A DNA stretch of 64,000 bases, taken from positions 206,501 to 270,500 of the forward strand of contig NZ_JAPEUL010000009.1 of NCBI RefSeq assembly GCF_026113935.1, read 5' to 3'. Shown here piece after piece: positions 29,297 to 37,836 of this stretch (within the stretch, counting starts at the first letter, position 1; each line of letters starts with the position of its first letter). Made by a program: the position numbers and the translations under genes. The stretch is from Marinomonas rhodophyticola. Its GTDB lineage: Bacteria; Pseudomonadota; Gammaproteobacteria; Pseudomonadales; Marinomonadaceae. Below the pieces are notes generated by a model that saw only the letters and a list, made by a program, of their open reading frames with translations, was not told the origin of the DNA and ran no database searches.

Positions 29297-30121
29297 TCAA
29301 CGAACAAAAACATAACTCTTCATTGTGCGAATAATAGCAGCGGCTGAAACAACATATAACAAAGGTAAAGCGAGCTTATAATCGTTGCCATCAACAAATA
29401 CTATGATGCACGCAATGACAAACAAACTCAGTGTAAATAGATGCACATAGGCACACAAACCAAACTTCCATTTTGCGGTAATCATCACACCACCCACACC
29501 TAAAACCACACCCAATGCGCCACCAACTAAAACATCCATTGGCCAATGCACACCAATCAACACCCGACTCAAAGCAACCAATACCGCCAACAGGATAAAC
29601 GTCGCTTTAGCATAAGCATTTTGAACGTAGCAGAAACACACACTTGCTAATAAGAATGCCGTTAAACTATGGCCAGAAGGAAAGCTACGTGCTTTATAGG
29701 CTCTGCCCAAAAGATTAAAGGTTTCAGGATCAAGCACTGCCGGTGGACGCGGCATCGCAAAATAATCCTTAAGTAAGTTAACTACGATGGCACCAAGTAA
29801 TGTGGTGAATAGAACAGTCCAATGAAAACGAATATTGCGGCAAGAAAATAACAGCACTAGGGCCAACAAAAATACGCCATCTCCAAATACCGTCATATTT
29901 TCCAATAAGAAAGAAGGTATGTAGATGCTAAAGCTATTTATTTCCATAAAGCCAAAATGATAACCACCAAGTACATTACCAATCATGGCAGTGCTTGCTA
30001 ATACAACGGCAACCAAAAGTAAAATTTGAATACTAGATTGAGGAACAACCGCCTTGCTTGCTCTAGCTTGATCTAGCAGCGATTTATAATTGGTCGACAT
30101 TTTAGTTAAGTGACAACGCAT
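29297..30121 (-). CDS. PAP2-family membrane phosphatase
   Basis: Polytopic membrane protein of about 274 residues with six or seven hydrophobic segments. The three PAP2 catalytic motifs are clear: KDYFAMPRPP (KxxxxxxRP), PSGHS, and SRVLIGVHWPMDV (SRxxxxxHxxxD). Such enzymes dephosphorylate undecaprenyl diphosphate, phosphatidylglycerophosphate or lipid A. The start at 30121 has GAGGG just upstream; ATG 30100 is an alternative giving MSTNYKSLL. The gene is divergent from an EptA-like phosphoethanolamine transferase, so a role in envelope lipid phosphate turnover is inferred, but the substrate is not defined. Confidence 0.87.
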   Translation of the reverse strand: MRCHLTKMSTNYKSLLDQARASKAVVPQSSIQILLLVAVVLASTAMIGNVLGGYHFGFMEINSFSIYIPSFLLENMTVFGDGVFLLALVLLFSCRNIRFHWTVLFTTLLGAIVVNLLKDYFAMPRPPAVLDPETFNLLGRAYKARSFPSGHSLTAFLLASVCFCYVQNAYAKATFILLAVLVALSRVLIGVHWPMDVLVGGALGVVLGVGGVMITAKWKFGLCAYVHLFTLSLFVIACIIVFVDGNDYKLALPLLYVVSAAAIIRTMKSYVFVR

Positions 30122-30347
30122 AAAACCCTCATTTCTTTTGACAAAAAGAGATATAAATTAGATGGTCACATTTTATGCACATTGAGTGAAAAATAAGTGA
30201 AATGAGAATCTGAGATATAAACAGAAATAAATAGTTATGTATTTGTTTGTACTTTTATGTGAAATAAGCAAATAAAAGGTAAAAGAAGGATTGATGATCA
30301 TGATGAAATCCCCGTTAATAGGCGAATAATCACGAGCAATTTTTTCC

Positions 30348-30391
30348 ATCTAGATTTTTCTTATTTAGCCTTCTCTTAATCTAGATTTTTT
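30348..30391. promoter_or_regulatory. Two direct repeats of tctagattttt between PAP2 and eptA genes
   Basis: atctagatttttc at 30348 and aatctagattttttat at 30378 share tctagattttt with a 31-base period, about three helical turns. They sit 40-85 bases upstream of the EptA-like start. Shared regulator binding is possible. The remaining 30122-30432 gap is AT-rich with no gene seen. Confidence 0.35.
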
Positions 30392-30432
30392 ATCGAAGTA
30401 GCAAACAAGGTCAACAGGAACACATATCCCAC

Positions 30433-32070
30433 ATGAAGCGTAACCACACTATTTTGTCCCGACTCACGACAGGGCTATGTTCTTTCTTCAGACAGGGTTT
30501 TAAAACAAAACCTAGTACTTCAAGCTTTGTTATTTTGCTAACGCTACTAAATACAGCGCTATATAACTGGCCTTTATTTTCTTTTTCGATAAAAAATCTA
30601 GATGGCTTTACGTTGAATAGCATGCAAACTCTCATGACCGTTTTTGCCGCTATTTATCTAGTCACCACGCTGGTGCTTTATGTGTTGTTTATTTTATCTA
30701 GACGCTTAGGTAAAGCTGTATGTGTGGTGTTTGCATTAGCAAACTCATTGGCAGTGTATTTCGTGGTGACCTATAACGTCATCTTAGACAGAACCATGAT
30801 AGGCAATATTTTTAACACCCAATATTCAGAATCTGGACAATTTTTAAGCCCAAAGCTGGCCATTTATTTTATTCTGCTTGGCGTCTTACCAGCTTGGTTA
30901 ATCCTTCGTGTGTCGGTTCAGAAAACCTCAAGAATACGATTATTCGCGCATCTTATTATCACCGTCATAGTCACGTCTACTTGGATTTGGCAGTCACAAA
31001 GTCATTGGCTATGGATTGATGATCATGCCAAACAATTAGGTGGCCGAATCATGCCTTGGTCTTACGTAGGTAATACGATTCGCTATCAAAACCAGTTAGC
31101 GAAAGAAAATGTAGTACAAACTCTATTACCAGATGCCACCTTTGATTCAAATGAAAAAACCGTTGTGGTGTTAGTCATTGGTGAATCAGCGCGAGCGGAG
31201 AATTTTTCCCTATACGGCTATGAAAAACCAACCAATCCTTTGCTAACCGCATCTGAAAATGTCGTTACCTTAAAAAATGCGACCTCTTGCGCCACTTACA
31301 CTACCGAATCTGTGAAATGTATTCTTTCACACAATAACCCAAGTGGTAGTTTCTCCGAGCAATTTGAACCTTTGCCAAGTTACCTGCAAAGACAAGGAGT
31401 TGACGTTTTTTGGCGCACAAAAAACTGGGGAGAGCCACCAATTAAAGTAGCTAGCTATTTAAGTTCAGGGGATTTGAAAAAGAACTGTGAAGGCAGTGAA
31501 TGCGACTATGATGGCGTGTTATTAAGTCATCTAGCTGAGCAAATTCAAGAATCGGATAAACAAAAAGTCTTTGTGGTTCTGCATCAAACAGGCAGTCATG
31601 GACCATCTTATTACAGTAAATATCCAAAGGAGTTTGAGGTTTTTAAACCTATTTGTCGTTCGGTCGAGCTTAGTAACTGCACGCAAGAGGAGCTAATTAA
31701 CGCCTACGATAATACCGTCTTATATAACGATCATTTCTTAGATCAGTTACGCAAAACTTTAGAAGGATTGAAAGACACCTCCAGCGCTTATCTTTATGTA
31801 TCTGACCATGGAGAGTCACTTGGCGAAGGTGGTATTTATTTACATGGAACACCTTATTCCATTGCACCTGAGCAACAATTCAAAGTGCCGTTCTTTGTGT
31901 GGATGTCGCCATCTTTTATTGATCAGAGGCATATCTCTATCGATAAACTAAGAGCACGAGAACAAAGCACCCAAGCGAATATTTTCCATAGCGTCATGGG
32001 CGCCTTTGATATGAACAGCGAAATCTATAATAAAGACCTAGATATGTTCAGGGCTGCGCGCCAACAATAG
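30433..32070 (+). CDS. eptA: Lipid A phosphoethanolamine transferase, EptA-like
   Basis: Inner-membrane enzyme that transfers phosphoethanolamine to lipid A phosphates on the periplasmic side. It has 545 residues: an N-terminal domain with five membrane segments (about residues 34-180), then a sulfatase-fold catalytic domain. Metal-site and catalytic segments are VVLVIGESARAENFSLYGYE near residue 245, the nucleophile region SCATYTTESVKCILSH near residue 283, HQTGSHGPSYYSKYP near residue 388, and YVSDHGESLGEGGIYLHG near residue 455. Addition of phosphoethanolamine lowers surface charge and raises polymyxin tolerance in relatives. It is monocistronic, with a terminator at 32090. Confidence 0.9.
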   Translation: MKRNHTILSRLTTGLCSFFRQGFKTKPSTSSFVILLTLLNTALYNWPLFSFSIKNLDGFTLNSMQTLMTVFAAIYLVTTLVLYVLFILSRRLGKAVCVVFALANSLAVYFVVTYNVILDRTMIGNIFNTQYSESGQFLSPKLAIYFILLGVLPAWLILRVSVQKTSRIRLFAHLIITVIVTSTWIWQSQSHWLWIDDHAKQLGGRIMPWSYVGNTIRYQNQLAKENVVQTLLPDATFDSNEKTVVVLVIGESARAENFSLYGYEKPTNPLLTASENVVTLKNATSCATYTTESVKCILSHNNPSGSFSEQFEPLPSYLQRQGVDVFWRTKNWGEPPIKVASYLSSGDLKKNCEGSECDYDGVLLSHLAEQIQESDKQKVFVVLHQTGSHGPSYYSKYPKEFEVFKPICRSVELSNCTQEELINAYDNTVLYNDHFLDQLRKTLEGLKDTSSAYLYVSDHGESLGEGGIYLHGTPYSIAPEQQFKVPFFVWMSPSFIDQRHISIDKLRAREQSTQANIFHSVMGAFDMNSEIYNKDLDMFRAARQQ

Positions 32071-32089
32071 CCATAGACTAGCGAATAAA

Positions 32090-32125
32090 CAATAAAGGCC
32101 AGTAAATCTGGCCTTTATTGTTTTT
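32090..32125. terminator. Bidirectional terminator between eptA-like and mocR-like genes
   Basis: caataaaggccag / ctggcctttattg stem followed by ttttt, between convergent genes ending at 32070 and 32160. Confidence 0.9.
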
Positions 32126-32159
32126 GTCATTTTCTAGAAAACATGACTCTTTTTGGGCT

Positions 32160-33758
32160 CTAACCAAAGTCGTGATTAATTAAATCCAACATCGGGTTAT
32201 AAAGTGGTTCTGTTGTTGCATTGCGTGATTTTTTCGCTTCTTTGTCAGACGCTCCAACGTTGTTGGCTTCTAAAACATCAAACATTTGTAAATCGCTTTC
32301 TATGGCTTCCGCTATCTCTTCTATCTCTTCAGCCTCTTCTCTTTGCTCGCTCACTTCTGCTGACTCTGTTGTTGGTTCAATAACAGGATCATTTATCGTC
32401 TTGGTCGTCTTAATCTCTTCATCAACGACCAAATGCTCCGCCAAGGCTTTCGCTAAAGGCTCAACGTCGTCTAAGGTCACATTCACTGCCAACCAATGAT
32501 TAGCGTCGGCTTCATGACTCACCAAAGCACCGGGCATGATCGCATGTCGAAAGCCGGCTAGTAGAGCCGTCATACTGGCAACATCCAACGGTTTAGACAA
32601 GCGCATCCAGAGTGACATCCCTCCTTTACTCGCCGCAAAACTGACATGCTCGCCCAGACGGGTTTCCAAATGCGCTTTAACACGCTCCGAATTTGCCCAA
32701 ACTTCTCGAGCACGTTTCGTTAACGAACGTTTGCTATTAGACTGCAAGGCGTCGTTCAGTGCCATCTGCTGAGCATCACTCAACGCCATATCGGCACCTA
32801 AAAAGGCCCCTTCTAATACGGCTTGATATCGACCTGGCAAGCACCAGCTTGCAGAGCGATCTACGCCTTTTGATTCCACGCCACCGATATAGACAATATG
32901 GTCAGACGAATCCATTGACTTGTAGGTCATCATCGAACCAGCGCGATACGCCAAATGCGAACACAAATCCCACTCAATCACGGGCAACTTGGTTTCTTCA
33001 ATAATCGCCAACCAACGACGCAGACTTAAATTACTCACCAACTGACCCGCTGGAAACGAAAACTGCCCAGGCAAAACAATCAAGCGAATGGCTTTATCCC
33101 GTAAACAGCGAATCGCTAAATCTAAATCGACACCGCGCTCACCCGCCGTCAGGGCAATCACTTGTCGCCCTAAACTTTGCAAGGTGGTGGTGATTCGAGG
33201 ATCACACGGCGTTAACACCAACACGCTGTCACCACGTTGAGTTAAGGTTTGCACGGTTTGAGTGAAGATAGCTAAAGGTGAATGTCCTAACCAAAGGTGT
33301 GAGGCATGGACTTTAATACCAAGGCCTTTTAAATGCTCGCTAACGGCTTCGCGCACGGCTAAATGACCTTTACCCAAGACAGGCAGATGGACTTCTTCCT
33401 GACGCGCTGCGGGGCTTAAAAAAGCCTCGCTTTGATCGACCAAAGCCGCACGGTGAGCAAGACACGACCAAGCCGGCTTAGTGCCATCATTGGCCAGTTC
33501 ACGTAGCTCATCCCCCGCCAGCAACAAAGCTGGCTTAGTGTCACTGCGATGACAAACAAAGTAACCCGATTTGGGACGAGACTCGATCCAGCCATCTTCA
33601 CTCAACAACTCATAACCGTGTATGACCGTGTTTAAGCTCAGGCCCAATTGCTTCGATAACGCTCGTAAAGAGGGCATCTTATCACCAGGCACAATGGCCT
33701 CTTGTGACATTTGATCCAAAAACCAATCCACCACACCTTTATATAAAAAATCCGCCAC
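32160..33758 (-). CDS. MocR/PdxR-type GntR regulator with a long acidic tail
   Basis: Transcriptional regulator fusing an N-terminal GntR winged helix (MPSLRALSKQLGLSLNTVIH, residues 28-47) to a PLP-dependent aminotransferase-like domain. Aminotransferase-fold segments are LPGQFSFPAGQLVSNLSLRR near residue 234, VIEWDLCSHLAYRAG near residue 260 and the PLP-lysine region YIGGVESKGVDRSASW near residue 292; the lysine is present. The domain ends near residue 445. A tail of about 90 residues follows, rich in Glu, Ala and Ser (EQREEAEEIEEIAEAIESDL) and ending in YNPMLDLINHDFG. The tail is not usual for MocR proteins. The target may be csdA, which is divergent from it, but this is inference. Confidence 0.85.
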   Translation of the reverse strand: MADFLYKGVVDWFLDQMSQEAIVPGDKMPSLRALSKQLGLSLNTVIHGYELLSEDGWIESRPKSGYFVCHRSDTKPALLLAGDELRELANDGTKPAWSCLAHRAALVDQSEAFLSPAARQEEVHLPVLGKGHLAVREAVSEHLKGLGIKVHASHLWLGHSPLAIFTQTVQTLTQRGDSVLVLTPCDPRITTTLQSLGRQVIALTAGERGVDLDLAIRCLRDKAIRLIVLPGQFSFPAGQLVSNLSLRRWLAIIEETKLPVIEWDLCSHLAYRAGSMMTYKSMDSSDHIVYIGGVESKGVDRSASWCLPGRYQAVLEGAFLGADMALSDAQQMALNDALQSNSKRSLTKRAREVWANSERVKAHLETRLGEHVSFAASKGGMSLWMRLSKPLDVASMTALLAGFRHAIMPGALVSHEADANHWLAVNVTLDDVEPLAKALAEHLVVDEEIKTTKTINDPVIEPTTESAEVSEQREEAEEIEEIAEAIESDLQMFDVLEANNVGASDKEAKKSRNATTEPLYNPMLDLINHDFG

Positions 33759-33913
33759 CGTTTTGTACCTTTTCTAGTTTGTCATCTAGTATCTGTTATC
33801 AATCATTATAGTTGTCTGAAAAAAACGCAAGTAAAAGCCCAATAATTCCCGCTTTTTGTAGGAGTTAAGGTACAATTTCTTTTATTTTAGGCTGATTTCA
33901 ACGTAGAGTATTC

Positions 33914-35131
33914 ATGGCTTTCGACCCGTTATTGCTTCGTCCCCTTTTTTCCATTTTGGCGCAATCGGCCTACGATCATCCATTAACATACTTGGACAAT
34001 GCCGCCACGACTCAAAAGCCCTTGCCAGTATTGGATGCTATCCAAGACTACTATCGACACTTCAATGCCAATGTTCACCGCGGCGCCCACTTTCTTAGCG
34101 ATCGAGCCACTAACCGTTTTGAGCAAGCCAGAGACACCGTCGCGCGCTTTATTAACGCGCCAGAACAAAGCCACGTGATTTGGACAAAAGGCGCAACGGA
34201 AGCCATCAATGTAGTGGCCTACGGCCTTGAGCACATTCTTGAAAAAGGCGATGAGATCCTCATCACCAGTTTAGAACATCATGCTAACTTGGTCCCTTGG
34301 CAGCAACTGGCGTTTCGCACAGGCGCACGCTTACGCATTGTACCGTTAACATCCAATGGTGAATGGGAACCCGAATTCAGCCACTATTTTACCGATCGCA
34401 CTCGTATTTTTGCGGCAACGCAGATTTCGAATGCCATCGGCGTAAGTACACCGCTACAAACTATGCTCGATCATGCCAAGCAACAAGGCGCTTTTACCCT
34501 TGTCGATGGCGCTCAAGCTGTGGCGCACTATCCTATTGATGTGCAAACATTAGACTGTGACTTCTATGTCTTCTCTGGCCACAAGATGTATGGGCCGACC
34601 GGCGTTGGTGTTTTGTATGGCAAAAGTCATGCGTTGGACGTGTTACTACCATACCAAACTGGCGGCGAAATGGTACGTCATGTTTCCTACCAAGCCACAG
34701 AATTCAATGTTTTGCCTTATCGTTTAGAAGCGGGAACGCCACATATTGAAGGCGTTATTGGCTTAGCGGCGGCGTGTGACTTTCTCAACGCCCAAGATCG
34801 CCTAGCGTTATTGGCTTGGGAGCAATCGCTTGCGAATCATGTTTATACAAGACTGCATAAAGCGGGCGGTATCGAAATTTATTCCCCCGAGAAAAACACC
34901 ACCCTAGTGTCTCTAAGTGTACCCAATATTCATATCTTGGATTTAAACGCTTACCTAGACAGCCAAGGTGTCGCCGTTCGTGCAGGCAGCCACTGTGCCC
35001 ATCCATTAATGGCACAACTTGGCGTTGCCGGAACCTTACGTGCCTCCTTCGCTTGTTATAACACCATGGAAGAAGCCAACCGCTTCTGTGATGTGTTGCT
35101 CGACGCCATAGACCTACTAAACGATGAGTAA
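33914..35131 (+). CDS. csdA: Cysteine desulfurase CsdA
   Basis: PLP enzyme of the SufS/CsdA group (type II) that takes sulfur from cysteine as a persulfide for Fe-S cluster or tRNA thiolation pathways. Length 405 is typical. Signatures are TYLDNAATTQKPLPVLDAI near residue 24, GATEAINVVAYGLEH near residue 95, the PLP lysine in FSGHKMYGPTGVGVLYG near residue 227, and the catalytic Cys in RAGSHCAHPLM near residue 360. The SufE-like partner begins seven bases downstream, so the CsdA/CsdE pair is complete; SufS is excluded because no suf genes adjoin. Confidence 0.92.
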   Translation: MAFDPLLLRPLFSILAQSAYDHPLTYLDNAATTQKPLPVLDAIQDYYRHFNANVHRGAHFLSDRATNRFEQARDTVARFINAPEQSHVIWTKGATEAINVVAYGLEHILEKGDEILITSLEHHANLVPWQQLAFRTGARLRIVPLTSNGEWEPEFSHYFTDRTRIFAATQISNAIGVSTPLQTMLDHAKQQGAFTLVDGAQAVAHYPIDVQTLDCDFYVFSGHKMYGPTGVGVLYGKSHALDVLLPYQTGGEMVRHVSYQATEFNVLPYRLEAGTPHIEGVIGLAAACDFLNAQDRLALLAWEQSLANHVYTRLHKAGGIEIYSPEKNTTLVSLSVPNIHILDLNAYLDSQGVAVRAGSHCAHPLMAQLGVAGTLRASFACYNTMEEANRFCDVLLDAIDLLNDE

Positions 35132-35137
35132 CCCGTG

Positions 35138-35533
35138 ATGACAGACGCCATACACCTCAAAACCCAACTACAGGCGTGCCGAAGCAAGGAAGACACCTTC
35201 AAAACCTTGGTGACGTTGAGCAAAACACTTCCAAGACTGACTGCTGAAGATAAAACGGAAGTAAACAAAATAAAAGGCTGCGAAAGCGCAGTTTGGCTCA
35301 TCATTGAAGAAAGCCATGGCATACGCCACTTTGAAGCCGACAGCGACGCCAAACTCATGCGCGGGGTATTAGTCGCCATATTGAGCTTGGTCGAAGGGAA
35401 AGCTCTCACAGACATCCAACAAATGGATCTAAAAGCAGAGCTAGCCGAACTTAATCTATCAAGCTACTTAACCAGCTCTAGAGCCAATGGCATATTGGCG
35501 ATTTTGGAAAAAATACAGGCACCTAAACAATAA
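35138..35533 (+). CDS. csdE: SufE/CsdE-like sulfur acceptor protein
   Basis: Partner that receives the persulfide from CsdA. It has 131 residues from ATG 35138. The acceptor Cys lies in VNKIKGCESAVWLIIEE near residue 49, matching the conserved KxxGCxSxVW of SufE and CsdE. Also typical are RGVLVAILSLVEGK and the C-terminal LTSSRANGILAILEKI. Adjacent to csdA on the same strand; it converges on the LysE gene with an overlap of 11 bases. Confidence 0.9.
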   Translation: MTDAIHLKTQLQACRSKEDTFKTLVTLSKTLPRLTAEDKTEVNKIKGCESAVWLIIEESHGIRHFEADSDAKLMRGVLVAILSLVEGKALTDIQQMDLKAELAELNLSSYLTSSRANGILAILEKIQAPKQ

Positions 35534-36137
35534 AACCTGCTATGCCCAAACCGATAAACAACAACCCTGTAATACGATTAATCAGTACTATATGATGCTT
35601 TAAACAGTGAGATACCTTATCTATCGCTGAAGAAATAAGTATATGGATAATCAAAGTGATCACGACCAACTCTAGCGTTAATAATACTGAATAGACCACA
35701 AAATGTTCGTTTGACGGAACGAATAATGGAAATAAAGCGCCAAAAAAGACCAATGTTTTTGGATTTAATAGCGAGATCAATACACCATTTTTAAAACTGT
35801 ATCCTTGCGTGGCGATAGTCACCTCACTGTTAGCATAATACAACGCCTTGCAGCCCAAATAAGCGATATAGCCACTACACAACCACGTCATAATTTGAAA
35901 AGCGTGTTCATTAGAATGAATCATGGCTAACAACCAAGTATTCGCTAACACAGAAGCGAATATTAACCCTGTAGCAATGCCAAAAATCACCGGTAAAGTA
36001 CCCCGTAAACTCTGGTTAATGCTGTTACTTACAACAGCCAAACCACCAGGTCCTGGTGATAATGCCGATGCTAGGCAAATGGCCAAAAACGCTAGTTGAT
36101 TTTCCATGACTTTGCTCCTCACGATTGAGGCCATCAC
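35523..36137 (-). CDS. LysE/RhtB-family exporter
   Basis: Amino-acid exporter of about 204 residues with six membrane segments. The N-terminal family motif is ALSPGPGGLAVVSNSINQSL (the conserved PGP), and LISLLNPKTLVFFGALFPLF carries the conserved NPK. The upstream AraC gene, separated by 20 bases and on the same strand, probably controls it. The exported amino acid cannot be told. The stop overlaps the csdE stop region. Confidence 0.88.
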   Translation of the reverse strand: MMASIVRSKVMENQLAFLAICLASALSPGPGGLAVVSNSINQSLRGTLPVIFGIATGLIFASVLANTWLLAMIHSNEHAFQIMTWLCSGYIAYLGCKALYYANSEVTIATQGYSFKNGVLISLLNPKTLVFFGALFPLFVPSNEHFVVYSVLLTLELVVITLIIHILISSAIDKVSHCLKHHIVLINRITGLLFIGLGIAGFIV

Positions 36138-36157
36138 TTTAATCAGCCAGTTAGCTT

Positions 36158-36982
36158 TTATCTTGTAAAAAATTGCTTTTGATAGGCCGTTGGCGTGATC
36201 CCCATCGCGCTAAAAAACGCTTTGGTGAAATGGCTTTGATCATGAAAACCACAATTGAGCGCAATATCAACAGAACTAAAACCGCGCTTTAGTTGAGCTC
36301 GAGCATGATTCAAGCGTTGTTGGATTTGATATTGATGAGGGGTTAACTGATAACAACGCTTAAATTCTTTAATGAGGTGAAACTTGTTGATACCAGCCTG
36401 TTGCGCAATGACTTCAAGGGAAAGTTTCTGCTGATAGCAGTCTGACAGTAAATCACGTACTGACTCAATATTAGATTGTGCTTTATTAAAATGGCGTGTC
36501 GACGTTCGTTGGCTTTCCTGTAATAGTAAGTTCACCAACAGCATTTCCCAATGCACCTCAATATCCAAGGCTTCCGCGCCATGAGAGAGCTTCTTAAGTA
36601 GCATCCGCATCTGCTGGCTTAAGCGCGCGTCGCTGATCACACTTTGTCGAAAATGGGGGACATACTCAACCCCAAACAAAGACTGGTTTAAAGCCATCAT
36701 ACGCTCCTTGGATGGATACAAAGCACGATAACGCCAACCTTCCCCTCTTCCCTTAGATCCGGTGTGCAATTCATCAGGAGCAACAATCGATAACTGTCCC
36801 GGCAAGGCATTATGGCTCGCGCCACGATGGCTAAAATGCATCACTCCCGCATCGACCACCGAGATAACAAAGCCATCGTGAGCATGTTTACCAAATACGG
36901 TATCGGTAAACTGTGCTTCAATCATTTCCACACCGCCCAAGATTTGGCTAGTTGAAACGTGGCAATATTCGTTTGCGTGCAT
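36158..36982 (-). CDS. AraC-family regulator, likely controlling the LysE exporter
   Basis: Regulator of about 274 residues. ATG 36982 is chosen because GGAGG lies 6 bases before it; the TTG at 36994 would be inside the ribosome-binding site. The N-terminal cupin sensing domain contains KHAHDGFVISVVDAGVMHF and GQLSIVAPDELHTG. The C-terminal AraC domain contains LSLEVIAQQAGINKFHLIKE and VDIALNCGFHDQSHFTKAF. AraC regulators of this shape are commonly paired with LysE exporters, which is the arrangement here. Confidence 0.88.
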   Translation of the reverse strand: MHANEYCHVSTSQILGGVEMIEAQFTDTVFGKHAHDGFVISVVDAGVMHFSHRGASHNALPGQLSIVAPDELHTGSKGRGEGWRYRALYPSKERMMALNQSLFGVEYVPHFRQSVISDARLSQQMRMLLKKLSHGAEALDIEVHWEMLLVNLLLQESQRTSTRHFNKAQSNIESVRDLLSDCYQQKLSLEVIAQQAGINKFHLIKEFKRCYQLTPHQYQIQQRLNHARAQLKRGFSSVDIALNCGFHDQSHFTKAFFSAMGITPTAYQKQFFTR

Positions 36983-37111
36983 CCGGGCCTCCAAGTAAAC
37001 GTCAACTCTGTCTAACGCTAACCATTCGGGTAAAAAATTCTTGTAAAAAATTGCTGATTTATTTCAAGATAACCTTTAATAACCTTCTATTGAAATATAA
37101 CGACATGCTCG

Positions 37112-37519
37112 TTAGAACCTATCGTTATCTTCTTGCTTTAAGTTATTAATCTTAGTTTTGCCTAATACTTTCAATAACAGATTACGGCAAGACCTTAATA
37201 TAGGATACAAAATAGCGGCGATTTTTTTGGAACGAAACAGCCAATAATTCAAGCGGTTAAACACGCCAGATCGGCTACTCAGCAAAGCTAAAAGCTGGAT
37301 AGCGTCTGCACCATAGTAGAGCTGTCCATCCATTTTCAACACCATGCCTTGATCTATGTCTAAGCCTTTCGCATTCACTTCTACCATAACCTCTGGATTG
37401 TCGCGAGCATCAATGAGTACTAACTCTCCGACGCTTTGCCGTATACGAACTATTTGACAATAAAAATGGCAGGCGGGACATTCCTTGTCATAGATGAGCA
37501 GAATCTGTTTGTCTGTCAT
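37112..37519 (-). CDS. DCC-family (DUF393) thiol-disulfide oxidoreductase-like protein
   Basis: A 135-residue protein with the DUF393 N-terminal signature LLIYDKECPACHFYCQIVR, which contains a CPAC motif near residue 15. A second conserved segment is MDGQLYYGADAIQLLALLS near residue 65. The C-terminal basic tail follows a short hydrophobic helix. The start overlaps the yqfB stop by four bases, indicating coupling. Function in the family is unproven; a redox role is inferred from the motif. Confidence 0.82.
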   Translation of the reverse strand: MTDKQILLIYDKECPACHFYCQIVRIRQSVGELVLIDARDNPEVMVEVNAKGLDIDQGMVLKMDGQLYYGADAIQLLALLSSRSGVFNRLNYWLFRSKKIAAILYPILRSCRNLLLKVLGKTKINNLKQEDNDRF

Positions 37520-37833
37520 GCATCAACCCGCTGATAAGAGATCAAATACAGCTGCTGAATCCCTGGGTAAATGTCTTGAATCACGGCCCTTAATTCATCC
37601 AAGGTCATGTTTTCTTGTGCGGCATGGTAATCCGTCAATGCATCAAACAAGACCGGCTCGACAGACACTATTTTTAATCGACAAAATTTACGACCGTCTT
37701 CAAAGGTAGATACGGTGACAACAGAATCCGGCACATAATGCTTTTCCACTTCATCACGTAAAGTAATGGTCTTTTTGCCCGATAGAATATCGGCTTCGAA
37801 GCGTTCAAAGAACGTCATGGTCGTAGGTATCAT
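37516..37833 (-). CDS. yqfB: N4-acetylcytidine amidohydrolase YqfB (ASCH domain)
   Basis: A 105-residue ASCH-fold enzyme that in E. coli hydrolyses N4-acetylcytidine to cytidine. Recognition rests on the segments MTFFERFEADILSGKKTITL near the N-terminus with the catalytic Lys and Thr (GKKTITLRD), and on EQENMTLDELRAVIQDIYPG near residue 76 with the conserved Glu. Length matches E. coli YqfB (103). It starts three bases after the tcdA stop and overlaps the DCC gene, forming an operon. Confidence 0.9.
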   Translation of the reverse strand: MIPTTMTFFERFEADILSGKKTITLRDEVEKHYVPDSVVTVSTFEDGRKFCRLKIVSVEPVLFDALTDYHAAQENMTLDELRAVIQDIYPGIQQLYLISYQRVDA

Positions 37834-37836
37834 GTC

